NCBI GenBank assembly: GCA_019828595.1
Contig: JAHQRK010000083.1
Location: 1 to 32,893 of the forward strand
DNA length: 32,893 bases
Direction: 5' to 3'
Origin: Aphanomyces cochlioides
Lineage: Eukaryota > Oomycota > Saprolegniomycetes > Saprolegniales > Verrucalvaceae
The position numbers were made by a program, and so were the translations under genes. The stretch's first letter is position 1; each line of letters opens with the position of its first letter. Below are positions 22,807 through 32,893 of this stretch, in pieces. Below the pieces are notes generated by a model that saw only the letters and a list, made by a program, of their open reading frames with translations, did not search any database and was not told where the DNA came from.

Positions 22807-23931
22807 ACACTTTTGCCCCTCTTTTTCACCACTCTCACTTTCCATCCACACTCTCCACCTCCTTCACTCGACTGTCTTTATATCACGACTTTTCTATCCC
22901 TTCGTCATCAGACAAACAATACAAACAACCAGCATTTTTCTCCACGAAAAACGTACCCACTCGTCTCCCCAATCATCCGCCGCTCTGTTTTCTTTTTCAA
23001 AACACTCATTCCATATTGCCACGCCAAAGAAAATATACCATGTACCAGAAGAGGAGTTTCGACCAGGCTCACATGAACTGTCATTCGTAACCCATTTCAT
23101 GTCCTGTTCTCGAATGTCTCGACACATTTGGTCTCATCCAACGCGAATAGCACACATTACATGCATACAATTGAAGGAATTACAAAGCTGGAGAAACAAT
23201 ATCTTGAATCCAATACGTTGCGCGAGACTCGATCCATCATACTTTTGTCGATGGTGTGAAATGGAAGACGATAAATACGCTCTTCCAACATGTCCACGCA
23301 CTTGGAATACAACAACTTGCTCATATATATGTGGCCTCGGCTGTGCAAGAATGATGGCGCTCTTATAATCGTGAGTCAAACTGGTTATTATGTAGTGACC
23401 ATACTTTGGACGAAAAGGAGAGTAGAATATCATATTGGGACACTTTTTGTTTGCCATGAAAAGCGTCCCAACTTTCGACACAGAGAAAGCTGCGATTACG
23501 ATGCTTGAATCCATCAATGTAGACGAACTGGAGTGAGCTGTTCGTGTGAGAAATGCAGCGGATAAAGCCACAACATTGACGCCATTTGTATGGGAAGATG
23601 TACCTGATTTGACTCCAGTAAAACGCATTGTTGCAGTCAAGCCATCCAGATTAGATCTCATCAATTTCCAAGCACGACCCACGGCCATCCATTGATGTGT
23701 GTGACGACTGCCACGAGGTCGGTAGTAGGAAGTAGCTGGTGTGTTGTATATATGTCGGTGAGTATAAGGTATGAGGGTGTAGTGTGTTGACTGTGTATAT
23801 GTATGGTGTAGTTGATGTAACTTGGTGTGAATGTGGTATCGTTGTTGTCGTGGGGAGTGGAATATGCTTGGTGGTATGTGTTGTTGTGTCTCGGTTGTAT
23901 GGTATCGTGTTGTGTGGGTGTATAGTATAGC

Positions 23932-24005
23932 GTCTACGTGGCCCAATTGGATAGGGCATCCGCCTACGAAGCGGGAGATTGCGGGTTCGAGTCCCGTCGT
24001 GGACT
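23932..24005 (+). tRNA. tRNA-Arg-ACG: tRNA-Arg (anticodon ACG), unit 21
   Basis: Identical to the copy at 3552-3625; anticodon at 23966-23968; first of three consecutive 3T units. Confidence 0.95.
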
Positions 24006-24922
24006 ACACTTTTGCCCCTCTTTCACCACTCTCACTTTCCATCCACACTCTCCACCTCCTTCACTCGACTGTCTTTATATCACGACTTTTCTATCCCTTC
24101 GTCATCAGACAAACAATACAAACAACCAGCATTTTTCTCCACGAAAAACGTACCCACTCGTCTCCCCAATCATCCGCCGCTCTGTTTTCTTTTTCAAAAC
24201 ACTCATTCCATATTGCCACGCCAAAGAAAATATACCATGTACCAGAAGAGGAGTTTCGACCAGGCTCACATGAACTGTCATTCGTAACCCATTTCATGTC
24301 CTGTTCTCGAATGTCTCGACACATTTGGTCTCATCCAACGCGAATAGCACACATTACATGCATACAATTGAAGGAATTACAAAGCTGGAGAAACAATATC
24401 TTGAATCCAATACGTTGCGCGAGACTCGATCCATCATACTTTTGTCGATGGTGTGAAATGGAAGACGATAAATACGCTCTTCCAACATGTCCACGCACTT
24501 GGAATACAACAACTTGCTCATATATATGTGGCCTCGGCTGTGCAAGAATGATGGCGCTCTTATAATCGTGAGTCAAACTGGTTATTATGTAGTGACCATA
24601 CTTTGGACGAAAAGGAGAGTAGAATATCATATTGGGACACTTTTTGTTTGCCATGAAAAGCGTCCCAACTTTCGACACAGAGAAAGCTGCGATTACGATG
24701 CTTGAATCCATCAATGTAGACGAACTGGAGTGAGCTGTTCGTGTGAGAAATGCAGCGGATAAAGCCACAACATTGACGCCATTTGTATGGGAAGATGTAC
24801 CTGATTTGACTCCAGTAAAACGCATTGTTGCAGTCAAGCCATCCAGATTAGATCTCATCAATTTCCAAGCACGACCCACGGCCATCCATTGATGTGTGTG
24901 ACGACTGCCACGAGGTCGGTAG

Positions 24923-26118
24923 TAGGAAGTAGCTGGTGTGTTGTATATATGTCGGTGAGTATAAGGTATGAGGGTGTAGTGTGTTGACTGTGTATATGTA
25001 TGGTGTAGTTGATGTAACTTGGTGTGAATGTGGTATCGTTGTTGTCGTGGGGAGTGGAATATGCTTGGTGGTATGTGTTGTTGTGTCTCGGTTGTATGGT
25101 ATCGTGTTGTGTGGGTGTATAGTATAGCGTCTACGTGGCCCAATTGGATAGGGCATCCGCCTACGAAGCGGGAGATTGCGGGTTCGAGTCCCGTCGTGGA
25201 CTACACTTTTGCCCCTCTTTCACCACTCTCACTTTCCATCCACACTCTCCACCTCCTTCACTCGACTGTCTTTATATCACGACTTTTCTATCCCTTCGTC
25301 ATCAGACAAACAATACAAACAACCAGCATTTTTCTCCACGAAAAACGTACCCACTCGTCTCCCCAATCATCCGCCGCTCTGTTTTCTTTTTCAAAACACT
25401 CATTCCATATTGCCACGCCAAAGAAAATATACCATGTACCAGAAGAGGAGTTTCGACCAGGCTCACATGAACTGTCATTCGTAACCCATTTCATGTCCTG
25501 TTCTCGAATGTCTCGACACATTTGGTCTCATCCAACGCGAATAGCACACATTACATGCATACAATTGAAGGAATTACAAAGCTGGAGAAACAATATCTTG
25601 AATCCAATACGTTGCGCGAGACTCGATCCATCATACTTTTGTCGATGGTGTGAAATGGAAGACGATAAATACGCTCTTCCAACATGTCCACGCACTTGGA
25701 ATACAACAACTTGCTCATATATATGTGGCCTCGGCTGTGCAAGAATGATGGCGCTCTTATAATCGTGAGTCAAACTGGTTATTATGTAGTGACCATACTT
25801 TGGACGAAAAGGAGAGTAAATATCATATTGGGACACTTTTTGTTTGCCATGAAAAGCGTCCCAACTTTCGACACAGAGAAAGCTGCGATTACGATGCTTG
25901 AATCCATCAATGTAGACGAACTGGAGTGAGCTGTTCGTGTGAGAAATGCAGCGGATAAAGCCACAACATTGACGCCATTTGTATGGGAAGATGTACCTGA
26001 TTTGACTCCAGTAAAACGCATTGTTGCAGTCAAGCCATCCAGATTAGATCTCATCAATTTCCAAGCACGACCCACGGCCATCCATTGATGTGTGTGACGA
26101 CTGCCACGAGGTCGGTAG
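24923..26118 (+). repeat. Array unit 22 with a private one-base deletion
   Basis: GAGAGTAGAATATC is changed to GAGAGTAAATATC near 25812-25824 by loss of one G. This removes a TAG from one frame and joins the mid-region frame beginning at 25684 to the FAMKSVPTF segment, giving an 81-codon open stretch to 25929. No other unit has this join. Confidence 0.88.
25129..25202 (+). tRNA. tRNA-Arg-ACG: tRNA-Arg (anticodon ACG), unit 22
   Basis: Identical to the copy at 3552-3625; anticodon at 25163-25165; 3T second run. Confidence 0.95.
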
Positions 26119-26324
26119 TAGGAAGTAGCTGGTGTGTTGTATATATGTCGGTGAGTATAAGGTATGAGGGTGTAGTGTGTTGACTGTGTATATGTATGGT
26201 GTAGTTGATGTAACTTGGTGTGAATGTGGTATCGTTGTTGTCGTGGGGAGTGGAATATGCTTGGTGGTATGTGTTGTTGTGTCTCGGTTGTATGGTATCG
26301 TGTTGTGTGGGTGTATAGTATAGC

Positions 26325-26398
26325 GTCTACGTGGCCCAATTGGATAGGGCATCCGCCTACGAAGCGGGAGATTGCGGGTTCGAGTCCCGTCGTGGACT
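26325..26398 (+). tRNA. tRNA-Arg-ACG: tRNA-Arg (anticodon ACG), unit 23
   Basis: Identical to the copy at 3552-3625; anticodon at 26359-26361; 3T second run. Confidence 0.95.
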
Positions 26399-27521
26399 AC
26401 ACTTTTGCCCCTCTTTCACCACTCTCACTTTCCATCCACACTCTCCACCTCCTTCACTCGACTGTCTTTATATCACGACTTTTCTATCCCTTCGTCATCA
26501 GACAAACAATACAAACAACCAGCATTTTTCTCCACGAAAAACGTACCCACTCGTCTCCCCAATCATCCGCCGCTCTGTTTTCTTTTTCAAAACACTCATT
26601 CCATATTGCCACGCCAAAGAAAATATACCATGTACCAGAAGAGGAGTTTCGACCAGGCTCACATGAACTGTCATTCGTAACCCATTTCATGTCCTGTTCT
26701 CGAATGTCTCGACACATTTGGTCTCATCCAACGCGAATAGCACACATTACATGCATACAATTGAAGGAATTACAAAGCTGGAGAAACAATATCTTGAATC
26801 CAATACGTTGCGCGAGACTCGATCCATCATACTTTTGTCGATGGTGTGAAATGGAAGACGATAAATACGCTCTTCCAACATGTCCACGCACTTGGAATAC
26901 AACAACTTGCTCATATATATGTGGCCTCGGCTGTGCAAGAATGATGGCGCTCTTATAATCGTGAGTCAAACTGGTTATTATGTAGTGACCATACTTTGGA
27001 CGAAAAGGAGAGTAGAATATCATATTGGGACACTTTTTGTTTGCCATGAAAAGCGTCCCAACTTTCGACACAGAGAAAGCTGCGATTACGATGCTTGAAT
27101 CCATCAATGTAGACGAACTGGAGTGAGCTGTTCGTGTGAGAAATGCAGCGGATAAAGCCACAACATTGACGCCATTTGTATGGGAAGATGTACCTGATTT
27201 GACTCCAGTAAAACGCATTGTTGCAGTCAAGCCATCCAGATTAGATCTCATCAATTTCCAAGCACGACCCACGGCCATCCATTGATGTGTGTGACGACTG
27301 CCACGAGGTCGGTAGTAGGAAGTAGCTGGTGTGTTGTATATATGTCGGTGAGTATAAGGTATGAGGGTGTAGTGTGTTGACTGTGTATATGTATGGTGTA
27401 GTTGATGTAACTTGGTGTGAATGTGGTATCGTTGTTGTCGTGGGGAGTGGAATATGCTTGGTGGTATGTGTTGTTGTGTCTCGGTTGTATGGTATCGTGT
27501 TGTGTGGGTGTATAGTATAGC

Positions 27522-27595
27522 GTCTACGTGGCCCAATTGGATAGGGCATCCGCCTACGAAGCGGGAGATTGCGGGTTCGAGTCCCGTCGTGGACT
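27522..27595 (+). tRNA. tRNA-Arg-ACG: tRNA-Arg (anticodon ACG), unit 24
   Basis: Identical to the copy at 3552-3625; anticodon at 27556-27558; 5T second run between 3T neighbours. Confidence 0.95.
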
Positions 27596-28720
27596 ACACT
27601 TTTGCCCCTCTTTTTCACCACTCTCACTTTCCATCCACACTCTCCACCTCCTTCACTCGACTGTCTTTATATCACGACTTTTCTATCCCTTCGTCATCAG
27701 ACAAACAATACAAACAACCAGCATTTTTCTCCACGAAAAACGTACCCACTCGTCTCCCCAATCATCCGCCGCTCTGTTTTCTTTTTCAAAACACTCATTC
27801 CATATTGCCACGCCAAAGAAAATATACCATGTACCAGAAGAGGAGTTTCGACCAGGCTCACATGAACTGTCATTCGTAACCCATTTCATGTCCTGTTCTC
27901 GAATGTCTCGACACATTTGGTCTCATCCAACGCGAATAGCACACATTACATGCATACAATTGAAGGAATTACAAAGCTGGAGAAACAATATCTTGAATCC
28001 AATACGTTGCGCGAGACTCGATCCATCATACTTTTGTCGATGGTGTGAAATGGAAGACGATAAATACGCTCTTCCAACATGTCCACGCACTTGGAATACA
28101 ACAACTTGCTCATATATATGTGGCCTCGGCTGTGCAAGAATGATGGCGCTCTTATAATCGTGAGTCAAACTGGTTATTATGTAGTGACCATACTTTGGAC
28201 GAAAAGGAGAGTAGAATATCATATTGGGACACTTTTTGTTTGCCATGAAAAGCGTCCCAACTTTCGACACAGAGAAAGCTGCGATTACGATGCTTGAATC
28301 CATCAATGTAGACGAACTGGAGTGAGCTGTTCGTGTGAGAAATGCAGCGGATAAAGCCACAACATTGACGCCATTTGTATGGGAAGATGTACCTGATTTG
28401 ACTCCAGTAAAACGCATTGTTGCAGTCAAGCCATCCAGATTAGATCTCATCAATTTCCAAGCACGACCCACGGCCATCCATTGATGTGTGTGACGACTGC
28501 CACGAGGTCGGTAGTAGGAAGTAGCTGGTGTGTTGTATATATGTCGGTGAGTATAAGGTATGAGGGTGTAGTGTGTTGACTGTGTATATGTATGGTGTAG
28601 TTGATGTAACTTGGTGTGAATGTGGTATCGTTGTTGTCGTGGGGAGTGGAATATGCTTGGTGGTATGTGTTGTTGTGTCTCGGTTGTATGGTATCGTGTT
28701 GTGTGGGTGTATAGTATAGC

Positions 28721-28794
28721 GTCTACGTGGCCCAATTGGATAGGGCATCCGCCTACGAAGCGGGAGATTGCGGGTTCGAGTCCCGTCGTGGACT
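28721..28794 (+). tRNA. tRNA-Arg-ACG: tRNA-Arg (anticodon ACG), unit 25
   Basis: Identical to the copy at 3552-3625; anticodon at 28755-28757; 3T second run. Confidence 0.95.
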
Positions 28795-29917
28795 ACACTT
28801 TTGCCCCTCTTTCACCACTCTCACTTTCCATCCACACTCTCCACCTCCTTCACTCGACTGTCTTTATATCACGACTTTTCTATCCCTTCGTCATCAGACA
28901 AACAATACAAACAACCAGCATTTTTCTCCACGAAAAACGTACCCACTCGTCTCCCCAATCATCCGCCGCTCTGTTTTCTTTTTCAAAACACTCATTCCAT
29001 ATTGCCACGCCAAAGAAAATATACCATGTACCAGAAGAGGAGTTTCGACCAGGCTCACATGAACTGTCATTCGTAACCCATTTCATGTCCTGTTCTCGAA
29101 TGTCTCGACACATTTGGTCTCATCCAACGCGAATAGCACACATTACATGCATACAATTGAAGGAATTACAAAGCTGGAGAAACAATATCTTGAATCCAAT
29201 ACGTTGCGCGAGACTCGATCCATCATACTTTTGTCGATGGTGTGAAATGGAAGACGATAAATACGCTCTTCCAACATGTCCACGCACTTGGAATACAACA
29301 ACTTGCTCATATATATGTGGCCTCGGCTGTGCAAGAATGATGGCGCTCTTATAATCGTGAGTCAAACTGGTTATTATGTAGTGACCATACTTTGGACGAA
29401 AAGGAGAGTAGAATATCATATTGGGACACTTTTTGTTTGCCATGAAAAGCGTCCCAACTTTCGACACAGAGAAAGCTGCGATTACGATGCTTGAATCCAT
29501 CAATGTAGACGAACTGGAGTGAGCTGTTCGTGTGAGAAATGCAGCGGATAAAGCCACAACATTGACGCCATTTGTATGGGAAGATGTACCTGATTTGACT
29601 CCAGTAAAACGCATTGTTGCAGTCAAGCCATCCAGATTAGATCTCATCAATTTCCAAGCACGACCCACGGCCATCCATTGATGTGTGTGACGACTGCCAC
29701 GAGGTCGGTAGTAGGAAGTAGCTGGTGTGTTGTATATATGTCGGTGAGTATAAGGTATGAGGGTGTAGTGTGTTGACTGTGTATATGTATGGTGTAGTTG
29801 ATGTAACTTGGTGTGAATGTGGTATCGTTGTTGTCGTGGGGAGTGGAATATGCTTGGTGGTATGTGTTGTTGTGTCTCGGTTGTATGGTATCGTGTTGTG
29901 TGGGTGTATAGTATAGC

Positions 29918-29991
29918 GTCTACGTGGCCCAATTGGATAGGGCATCCGCCTACGAAGCGGGAGATTGCGGGTTCGAGTCCCGTCGTGGACT
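29918..29991 (+). tRNA. tRNA-Arg-ACG: tRNA-Arg (anticodon ACG), unit 26
   Basis: Identical to the copy at 3552-3625; anticodon at 29952-29954; 3T second run. Confidence 0.95.
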
Positions 29992-31114
29992 ACACTTTTG
30001 CCCCTCTTTCACCACTCTCACTTTCCATCCACACTCTCCACCTCCTTCACTCGACTGTCTTTATATCACGACTTTTCTATCCCTTCGTCATCAGACAAAC
30101 AATACAAACAACCAGCATTTTTCTCCACGAAAAACGTACCCACTCGTCTCCCCAATCATCCGCCGCTCTGTTTTCTTTTTCAAAACACTCATTCCATATT
30201 GCCACGCCAAAGAAAATATACCATGTACCAGAAGAGGAGTTTCGACCAGGCTCACATGAACTGTCATTCGTAACCCATTTCATGTCCTGTTCTCGAATGT
30301 CTCGACACATTTGGTCTCATCCAACGCGAATAGCACACATTACATGCATACAATTGAAGGAATTACAAAGCTGGAGAAACAATATCTTGAATCCAATACG
30401 TTGCGCGAGACTCGATCCATCATACTTTTGTCGATGGTGTGAAATGGAAGACGATAAATACGCTCTTCCAACATGTCCACGCACTTGGAATACAACAACT
30501 TGCTCATATATATGTGGCCTCGGCTGTGCAAGAATGATGGCGCTCTTATAATCGTGAGTCAAACTGGTTATTATGTAGTGACCATACTTTGGACGAAAAG
30601 GAGAGTAGAATATCATATTGGGACACTTTTTGTTTGCCATGAAAAGCGTCCCAACTTTCGACACAGAGAAAGCTGCGATTACGATGCTTGAATCCATCAA
30701 TGTAGACGAACTGGAGTGAGCTGTTCGTGTGAGAAATGCAGCGGATAAAGCCACAACATTGACGCCATTTGTATGGGAAGATGTACCTGATTTGACTCCA
30801 GTAAAACGCATTGTTGCAGTCAAGCCATCCAGATTAGATCTCATCAATTTCCAAGCACGACCCACGGCCATCCATTGATGTGTGTGACGACTGCCACGAG
30901 GTCGGTAGTAGGAAGTAGCTGGTGTGTTGTATATATGTCGGTGAGTATAAGGTATGAGGGTGTAGTGTGTTGACTGTGTATATGTATGGTGTAGTTGATG
31001 TAACTTGGTGTGAATGTGGTATCGTTGTTGTCGTGGGGAGTGGAATATGCTTGGTGGTATGTGTTGTTGTGTCTCGGTTGTATGGTATCGTGTTGTGTGG
31101 GTGTATAGTATAGC

Positions 31115-31188
31115 GTCTACGTGGCCCAATTGGATAGGGCATCCGCCTACGAAGCGGGAGATTGCGGGTTCGAGTCCCGTCGTGGACT
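31115..31188 (+). tRNA. tRNA-Arg-ACG: tRNA-Arg (anticodon ACG), unit 27
   Basis: Identical to the copy at 3552-3625; anticodon at 31149-31151; 3T second run. Last copy of the homogeneous core. Confidence 0.95.
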
Positions 31189-32309
31189 ACACTTTTGCCC
31201 CTCTTTCACCACTCTCACTTTCCATCCACACTCTCCACCTCCTTCACTCGACTGTCTTTATATCACGACTTTTCTATCCCTTCGTCATCAGACAAACAAT
31301 ACAAACAACCAGCATTTTTCTCCACGAAAAACGTACCCACTCGTCTCCCAATCATCCGCCGCTCTGTTTTCTTTTTCAAAACACTCATTCCATATTGCCA
31401 CGCCAAAGAAAATATACCATGTACCAGAAGAGGAGTTTCGACCAGGCTCACATGAACTGTCATTCGTAACCCATTTCATGTCCTGTTCTCGAATGTCTCG
31501 ACACATTTGGTCTCATCCAACGCGAATAGCACACATTACATGCATACAATTGAAGGAATTACAAAGCTGGAGAAACAATATCTTGAATCCAATACGTTGC
31601 GCGAGACTCGATCCATCATACTTTTGTCGATGGTGTGAAATGGAAGACGATAAATACGCTCTTCCAACATGTCCACGCACTTGGAATACAACAACTTGCT
31701 CATATATATGTGGCCTCGGCTGTGCAAGAATGATGGCGCTCTTATAATCGTGAGTCAAACTGGTTATTATGTAGTGACCATACTTTGGACGAAAAGGAGA
31801 GTAGAATATCATATTGGGACACTTTTTGTTTGCCATGAAAAGCGTCCCAACTTTCGACACAGAGAAAGCTGCGATTACGATGCTTGAATCCATCAATGTA
31901 GACGAACTGGAGTGAGCTGTTCGTGTGAGAAATGCAGCGGATAAAGCCACAACATTGACGCCATTTGTATGGGAAGATGTACCTGATTTGACTCCAGTAA
32001 AACGCATTGTTGCAGTCAAGCCATCCAGATTAGATCTCATCAATTTCCAAGCACGACCCACGGCCATCCATTGATGTGTGTGACGACTGCCACGAGGTCG
32101 GTAGTAGGAAGTAGCTGGTGTGTTGTATATATGTCGGTGAGTATAAGGTATGAGGGTGTAGTGTGTTGACTGTGTATATGTATGGTGTAGTTGATGTAAC
32201 TTGGTGTGAATGTGGTATCGTTGTTGTCGTGGGGAGTGGAATATGCTTGGTGGTATGTGTTGTTGTGTCTCGGTTGTATGGTATCGTGTTGTGTGGGTGT
32301 ATAGTATGC

Positions 32310-32383
32310 GTCTACGTGGCCCAATTGGATAGGGCATCCACCTACGAAGCGGGAGATTGCGGGTTCGAGTCCCGTCGTGGACT
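32310..32383 (+). tRNA. tRNA-Arg-ACG: tRNA-Arg (anticodon ACG) with one mismatched stem pair, unit 28
   Basis: It differs from the intact copies by one base: G-to-A in the 5' side of the anticodon stem (TCCAC instead of TCCGC), which turns the second pair above the loop into an A-C mismatch. Anticodon ACG (32344-32346), A box, B box and TTTT at 32388-32391 are all kept. One A is missing just before the gene (AGTATGCG instead of AGTATAGCG). It may still be functional; I cannot tell from sequence alone. Confidence 0.8.
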
Positions 32384-32620
32384 ACACTTTTGCCCCTCTT
32401 TTTCACCACTCTCACTTTCCATCCACACTCTCCACCTCCTTCACTCAACTGTCTTTATATCACGACTTTTCTATCCCTTCGTCATCAGACAAACAATACA
32501 AACAACCAGCATTTTTCTCCCACGAAAAACGTACCCACTTCGTCTCTCCCCAATCATCCGCCGCTCTGTTTTCTTTTACAAAACACTCATTCCATATTGC
32601 CACGCCAAAGAAAATATACC

Positions 32621-32893
32621 ATGTACCAGAAGGAGTTTCGACCAGGCTCACATGAACTGTCATTCGTCTAATCATTTCATGTCCTGTTCTACAAATGTCT
32701 CGACACATTTGGTCTAATCCAACGCGAATAGCACGCATTACATGTCTGAATTGAAGGAATTACAAAGCTGGAAGCAATACCATCATACTTTTGTCGATGG
32801 TGTGAAATGGAAGACGATAAATACGCTCTTCCAACATGTCCACGCACTTGGAATACAACAACTTGCTCATATATATGTGGCCTCGGCTGTGCA
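32621..32893 (+). pseudogene. Protein remnant, unit 28, cut by the window end
   Basis: It starts with the same ATGTACCAGAAG but has lost three bases soon after. It keeps the core-type TAG in CGCGAATAGC near 32728, and lacks about 31 bases around 32772-32780 present in the other units. That loss joins two segments that are in different frames elsewhere. Confidence 0.55.
32742..32893 (+). CDS. Open reading frame of unknown function, incomplete at the window end
   Basis: From the ATG at 32742 there are 50 open codons to the last base of the window. It begins MSELKELQSWKQYHHTFVDG and runs on through the best-looking coding stretch of the remnant. In units 4-27 the start is absent (CATGCATAC instead of CATGTCTGA) and the two halves lie in different frames; here a roughly 31-base difference joins them. 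It could be the 5' end of a less damaged gene copy at the array edge, or a chance join, since 38 of the codons are open in the core units too. I recognise no domain. Confidence 0.35.
   Translation, partial: MSELKELQSWKQYHHTFVDGVKWKTINTLFQHVHALGIQQLAHIYVASAV

Larger units (their letters stand above)
3346..32104 (+). repeat. Homogeneous core of the array, units 4-27
   Basis: Twenty-four units are almost identical. The variable sites are: (a) a 3T or 5T run about 15 bases after the tRNA: 3T in units 4, 6, 17, 21, 22, 23, 25, 26 and 27; 5T in the others, except unit 9, which lost CT there; (b) G or A in CAATTG(G/A)AGG: G in units 4-8 and 14, A in units 9-13 and 15-27; (c) three instead of four C in GTCTCCCC in units 4 and 27; (d) private changes in units 4, 10, 16 and 22. 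Interspersed variants on a uniform background are expected from repeated unequal crossing-over or gene conversion. Confidence 0.95.
1..32893 (+). repeat. Tandem array of 28 tRNA-Arg-bearing units of about 1.2 kb
   Basis: The same unit repeats head to tail across the whole window. Taking the TAGGAAGTAGCTG motif as the unit start, units begin at 1, 1177, 2361, 3346, 4541, 5740, 6937, 8136, 9335, 10532, 11737, 12936, 14135, 15334, 16533, 17732, 18932, 20129, 21328, 22527, 23726, 24923, 26119, 27316, 28515, 29712, 30909 and 32105. Spacing in the homogeneous part is 1195-1205, mostly 1197 or 1199. All units point the same way and neither end of the array is reached. Entamoeba is the known precedent for tRNA genes in tandem units of this size; the base composition here does not fit that genus. 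No transposase, reverse transcriptase or terminal repeats are visible, so amplification by unequal exchange is inferred. Confidence 0.98.
32105..32893 (+). repeat. Array unit 28, diverged and truncated by the window end
   Basis: The unit matches the core up to about 32300, then changes accumulate: a lost A before the tRNA, a G-to-A in the tRNA anticodon stem, extra bases near 32520-32550, an A within the T-run at 32578, a 3-base loss near 32630, and a loss of about 31 bases near 32772-32780 compared with unit 27. It resembles the left edge in being indel-rich but carries different changes. Confidence 0.9.

Noticed and set aside
1..32893. CRISPR array
   Set aside because: The repeats are 1.2 kb units with no short repeat and variable spacer structure, and the tRNA features are eukaryotic.
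1..32893. tRNA-derived SINE or other mobile element
   Set aside because: Copies are strictly head to tail with a complete cloverleaf, and there is no poly-A tail, target-site duplication or separate insertion sites.

Overview
The window is one long head-to-tail tandem array. A unit of about 1.2 kb (usually 1197 or 1199 bases) repeats 27 full times, and a 28th copy is cut off by the right end. There is no unique sequence outside the array. Every unit has the same order on the + strand: (1) a G/T-rich, C-poor block of about 205 bases; (2) a tRNA-Arg gene with anticodon ACG; (3) a T-run that fits an RNA polymerase III terminator; (4) a G-poor C/T/A-rich block of about 230 bases; (5) about 655 bases holding the broken remains of one protein gene; then the next unit.

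The organism looks eukaryotic. The tRNA has textbook internal A and B boxes, no encoded CCA end and a nearby T-run, and A34 in an Arg anticodon fits inosine decoding. Tandem tRNA-bearing units of this size are best known from Entamoeba, but this sequence is far less AT-rich than Entamoeba and lacks the short tandem repeats of those arrays. I therefore suggest a protist or other microbial eukaryote and do not name one.

Layout: units 1-3 (1-3345) are diverged and indel-rich, with three damaged tRNA copies; unit 3 has also lost about 217 bases. Units 4-27 (3346-32104) are almost identical, each with an intact tRNA-Arg, and differ by a handful of small variants (3T/5T run, G/A site, rare indels). 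Unit 28 (32105-32893) diverges again: its tRNA has one mismatched stem pair and its protein region has several indels.

The protein region has recognisable coding stretches in shifting frames, interrupted by stops shared by all the homogeneous units. Several of these lesions are absent from edge units 1 and 2, and the right edge has an ORF still open at the window end. The simplest reading is that a tRNA gene and a neighbouring, already decaying protein gene were amplified together and kept uniform by unequal exchange, while the array edges escaped. Low read support at contig ends could produce part of the edge divergence and needs to be excluded. I recognise no family for the protein remnant, and no intact protein gene, rRNA, mobile element or CRISPR array is present.
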